From assembly GCA_963742925.1 (NCBI GenBank), contig CAVUNV010000002.1, forward strand, positions 1-64,000: a DNA stretch of 64,000 nucleotides, in the 5' to 3' direction. Of the stretch, positions 61,603 to 64,000 are shown piece after piece (the stretch's first letter is position 1; each line of letters begins with the position of its first letter). Both the position numbers and the translations under genes were made by a program. The notes below the pieces were generated by a model. It was given only the letters and a program-made list of their open reading frames with translations, searched no databases and was not told the origin of the DNA. This stretch comes from PALSA-612 sp963742925 (GTDB lineage Bacteria; Actinomycetota; Thermoleophilia; Gaiellales; Gaiellaceae).

Positions 61603-62727
61603 ATGCTGGCGCTCCGCAAGGTCGAGCCTGGACCGGGCCTCGAGCTCGAGGAGATCCCCGATCCGGTCGCCGGCCCCGGAGAGGTGATCGTCGAGGTCGA
61701 GGCGGCCTCGATCTGCGGCACCGACCTGCACATCAAGAAATGGGACGAATGGTCGCAGCAGCGGATCCATCCGCCGCTGACGCTCGGGCACGAGTTCGCG
61801 GGCACCGTCGTCGAGGTCGGCGACGACGTCGGCCACGTCCAGGTCGGCGACTACGTCTCGGCCGAGAGCCACATCACCTGCGGGATGTGCTTCCAGTGCC
61901 GGACCGGCCAGGCGCACATGTGCGAACGGACGCGGATCCTGGGCGTCGACCGCGAGGGCGCGTTCGCGCGCTACCTCGCCGTGCCGGAGTCGGTGATCTG
62001 GCAGAACGACCGCTCGAAGCTGCCGCCCGAGATCGCGACGCTGCAGGAGCCGTTCGGCAACGCCGTCTTCGCGACGAGCGAGCAGGACCTGGCCGGCCGG
62101 GCGGTGGCCGTGCTCGGCTGCGGGCCGATCGGCCTGTTCACGATCGCGATCGCGCGCGCATCGGGCGCCGCCGTCGTGTTCGCGTCCGACCGCACGCCGT
62201 TCCGGCTGGCGCTCGCGGAGACGATGGGCGCGCACGCGACGGTCAACGTCGAGGAGACGCCCGACACCGCGGCCTGGTTCCGCGAGGAGAACGAGGGCTT
62301 CGGGTTCGACGTCGTCTTCGAGATGTCGGGCTCGGCGCGCGCGATCGCCGACGCGTTCAGGATCGCGCGGAACGGCGGGCGGGTGCTGCTGTTCGGCATC
62401 CCGTCGCGGCCGGTCGAGATCGACGTCGCCGAGTCGCTGATCTTCAAGAATCTCGACGTGCTGGCGGTGAACGGACGGCGCATCTTCGCCACCTGGTACA
62501 AGACCCGCTGGCTGCTCGAGAGCGGCGTCGTCGACCTGAGGCCGCTGATCACCGACGAGATCGCGCTGGCGGACTTCGAGCCGGCGTTCGAGAAGCTCGA
62601 GGCCGGCGAGGCGTGCAAGATCGTCGTCTATCCCGGCGGGCGCCCGCCCGAGCACCCCGCCGTGGAGAGCCCGGCGCGCGAGCCGGTCGAGGCCACGTCC
62701 GGCCCCGGTAGGTGGACGCACCGATGA
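61603..62727 (+). CDS. tdh: L-threonine 3-dehydrogenase
   Basis: 374 residues of the zinc-dependent medium-chain dehydrogenase family. Catalytic zinc: ASICGTDLHIKKWDEW and LTLGHEFAGTVVEVG; structural zinc cysteines in ITCGMCFQCRTGQAHMCERTRILGVDREGAFARYLAVP; Rossmann motif AVLGCGPIGLFTIAIAR. IWQNDRSKLPPEIATLQEPFGNAVF is the pattern of threonine dehydrogenases, and the next gene is kbl, which settles the call. It oxidises threonine to 2-amino-3-ketobutyrate with NAD+. ATG 61603 is preferred; GTG 61582 is possible. The last 35 residues are a Pro/Glu-rich tail. Confidence 0.9.
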   Translation: MLALRKVEPGPGLELEEIPDPVAGPGEVIVEVEAASICGTDLHIKKWDEWSQQRIHPPLTLGHEFAGTVVEVGDDVGHVQVGDYVSAESHITCGMCFQCRTGQAHMCERTRILGVDREGAFARYLAVPESVIWQNDRSKLPPEIATLQEPFGNAVFATSEQDLAGRAVAVLGCGPIGLFTIAIARASGAAVVFASDRTPFRLALAETMGAHATVNVEETPDTAAWFREENEGFGFDVVFEMSGSARAIADAFRIARNGGRVLLFGIPSRPVEIDVAESLIFKNLDVLAVNGRRIFATWYKTRWLLESGVVDLRPLITDEIALADFEPAFEKLEAGEACKIVVYPGGRPPEHPAVESPAREPVEATSGPGRWTHR

Positions 62728-63923
62728 GCGTGGCGGGTACGGGGCTCGACCGCGCGATCGGCGCCGAGCTCGACGGCCTGCGCGAGGCCGGCACGTACAA
62801 GCGCCCGAACGTCCTGCGCTCGCCGCAAGGCCCGGTCGTCGAGATGGAGGGGCGCGGCGAGGTGCTCGTCCTCTCGTCGAACAACTACCTCGGGTTGGCG
62901 GATCGCCCGGAGGTGATCGAGGCGGGCATCGACGGGCTCCGCCGCTACGGCGCGGGGACGGGGTCGGTGCGCTTCATCTGCGGCACCTTCGAGCCGCACC
63001 TGGAGCTCGAGCGCGAGCTGGCCGACTTCTCCGGCACCGCGGCGGCGCTCACCTACGTCTCGTGCTGGAACGCGAACGAGGCCGTGATCCCGAGCCTGAC
63101 GGACGACACCACGGTGATCCTCTCGGATGCGCTCAACCATGCGTCGATCATCGACGCGATCCGTCTCTCGAAGCCGGCGCGCAAGGTCATCTACAGCCAC
63201 TCGTCGATGGACGAGCTCGGCGAAGGCCTCCGGTCCTGCGAGCCGGGCCAGCGGAAGATCGTGATCACGGACGGCGTCTTCTCGATGGAGGGCGACCTGG
63301 CCCGGCTGCCGGACATCGTCGAGCTCGCCCGCGAGCACGAGGCGGTCGTGCTCGTCGACGACTCGCACGGGACGGGCGTGATGGGCGCGACGGGTCGCGG
63401 CGTCGCGGAGCACTTCGGCCTGCTCGGCGAGGTCGACGTGATCACGAGCACGCTCGGAAAGGCGCTCGGCGGCGCGGCCGGCGGCTACGTCGCCGCGAGC
63501 GAGGAGGTCTGCGACGTGCTCTTCCAGCGCTCCCGGCCGCACCTGTTCTCGAACGCGCTGCCGCCGACAGTGGCCTGCTCGGCGATGGAGGCCGTGCGGG
63601 TGCTGCGCCGCGAGCCGCAGCTCGTCGAGCGGCTGCACGCGATCACGGCGTCGTTCCGGTCGCGGCTGCGCGAGCGCGGCTTCTCGCCGCTCGACGGCGA
63701 GGCGGCGATCATCCCGATCATCGTCGGTGAGACCGCCTTCGCGATGCGCTTCTCGCAGCGGCTGCTCGACGAGGGCGTGTTCGTCACGGGCTTCGGCTTC
63801 CCCGTCGTGCCCGAGGGGACGGCACGGGTCCGCGTGCAGATGTCGGCCGCCCTGCAGGACGAGCATCTCGACCGCGCGCTCGACGCATTCGAGCGCGTCG
63901 GCCGCGAGCTCGGACTCCTGTAG
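62724..63923 (+). CDS. kbl: glycine C-acetyltransferase (2-amino-3-ketobutyrate CoA ligase)
   Basis: 399 residues, alpha-oxoamine synthase family. LVLSSNNYLGLADRPEVIEAGIDGLRRYGAGTGSVRFICGTFEPHLELE, DALNHASIIDAIRLSKP, VLVDDSHGTGVMGATGRGVAEHF and the PLP lysine in ITSTLGKALGGAAGGY are all present. It splits 2-amino-3-ketobutyrate with CoA into glycine and acetyl-CoA. ATG 62724 overlaps the tdh stop (ATGA), so both steps of threonine breakdown are coupled. Confidence 0.95.
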   Translation: MSVAGTGLDRAIGAELDGLREAGTYKRPNVLRSPQGPVVEMEGRGEVLVLSSNNYLGLADRPEVIEAGIDGLRRYGAGTGSVRFICGTFEPHLELERELADFSGTAAALTYVSCWNANEAVIPSLTDDTTVILSDALNHASIIDAIRLSKPARKVIYSHSSMDELGEGLRSCEPGQRKIVITDGVFSMEGDLARLPDIVELAREHEAVVLVDDSHGTGVMGATGRGVAEHFGLLGEVDVITSTLGKALGGAAGGYVAASEEVCDVLFQRSRPHLFSNALPPTVACSAMEAVRVLRREPQLVERLHAITASFRSRLRERGFSPLDGEAAIIPIIVGETAFAMRFSQRLLDEGVFVTGFGFPVVPEGTARVRVQMSAALQDEHLDRALDAFERVGRELGLL

Positions 63924-63955
63924 CACGGGGCCCCCGAATGAAGACGACCAGGCAG

Positions 63956-63961
63956 TAAGCT
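63956..63961 (+). promoter_or_regulatory. -10 TAAGCT of the last, cut gene
   Basis: TAAGCT, spacer GCCCGGG (7 nt), ATG 63969; the same leaderless pattern as elsewhere. Confidence 0.45.
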
Positions 63962-63968
63962 GCCCGGG

Positions 63969-64000
63969 ATGCTCGGCGTGAAGGCGCAGGCGAGGGCCGT
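63969..64000 (+). CDS. 5' end of a gene cut by the window edge
   Basis: ATG 63969 opens MLGVKAQARA and runs off the window. The only support is the -10 at leaderless spacing and the position 45 bp after kbl. Product cannot be stated. Confidence 0.35.
   Translation, partial: MLGVKAQARA

Overview
This 64-kb window is very GC-rich (roughly 70% by eye) and is almost wall-to-wall coding on both strands. Genes sit in short operons joined by ATGA/GTGA/TTGA overlaps. Gene content points to Actinomycetota: a decaprenyl-phosphate phosphoribosyltransferase-like UbiA protein, a Ddn-type deazaflavin oxidoreductase, a CsoR/CopA pair, an IdeR/MntR-like DtxR protein, and many leaderless-looking starts (a TANNNT hexamer 6-7 nt before ATG/GTG). 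A deep lineage such as Thermoleophilia (Gaiellales/Solirubrobacterales) is plausible, but that placement is inference. I see no rRNA, tRNA, CRISPR array, integrase or insertion sequence. The only mobile-type element is a REP-associated tyrosine transposase flanked by matching palindromes.

Layout. 0.3-3.4 kb: a broken DUF4062-NACHT-TPR gene and a remnant of an arylsulfotransferase. 3.5-7.2 kb: a polysaccharide flippase and an S9 peptidase. 7.2-9.8 kb: a five-gene membrane heme/flavin operon (ApbE plus ferric-reductase-like protein), with a second two-gene version at 27.0-28.3 kb. 9.9-13.8 kb: orphan response regulator, a half ABC transporter without ATPase, SixA phosphatase, a Lys-rich micro-ORF and a DMT transporter. 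13.8-19.2 kb: an unusual co-directional cluster (two paralogous small receiver-like proteins, a membrane/USP-like protein, a radical SAM/SPASM protein, a class-V PLP enzyme and a tryptophanase-like lyase). 19.2-26.8 kb: an eight-gene envelope-lipid operon on the minus strand. 28.3-34.7 kb: Ddn-like oxidoreductase, NlpC/P60 hydrolase, acyltransferase-SGNH, small proteins, a LppX-like exported protein, SRPBCC protein. 34.8-39.5 kb: ferrochelatase, pterin dehydratase, class-III aminotransferase, ABC-2 exporter, second SixA. 39.5-43 kb: RAYT element, DtxR regulator, acyltransferase-3, PhzF. 43-48.3 kb: MoxR/DUF58/DUF4129 operon continuing into a PfkB kinase and an Asp-box protein. 48.3-53.4 kb: TPP-riboswitch-controlled CytX transporter, divergent from a molybdate operon. 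53.5-57.2 kb: csoR-copA, VKOR and DsbA-like thiol oxidation. 57.3-61.5 kb: DUF421 protein and a LolCDE/MacB-like exporter. 61.6-64 kb: the threonine-to-glycine pair tdh-kbl and the start of one more gene.

Two window-wide properties matter for any reader. First, about eleven loci carry single-base or small frame breaks, most of them net +1. They look like assembly indels or recent mutations rather than programmed frameshifts, because flanking frames keep intact catalytic motifs and the break sites share no slippery sequence. Second, regulation can be read directly from the DNA at several places: a TPP riboswitch, a CsoR operator overlapping the copA -10, a DtxR-type palindrome overlapping its own -10, and an inverted repeat abutting the molybdate-operon -10.
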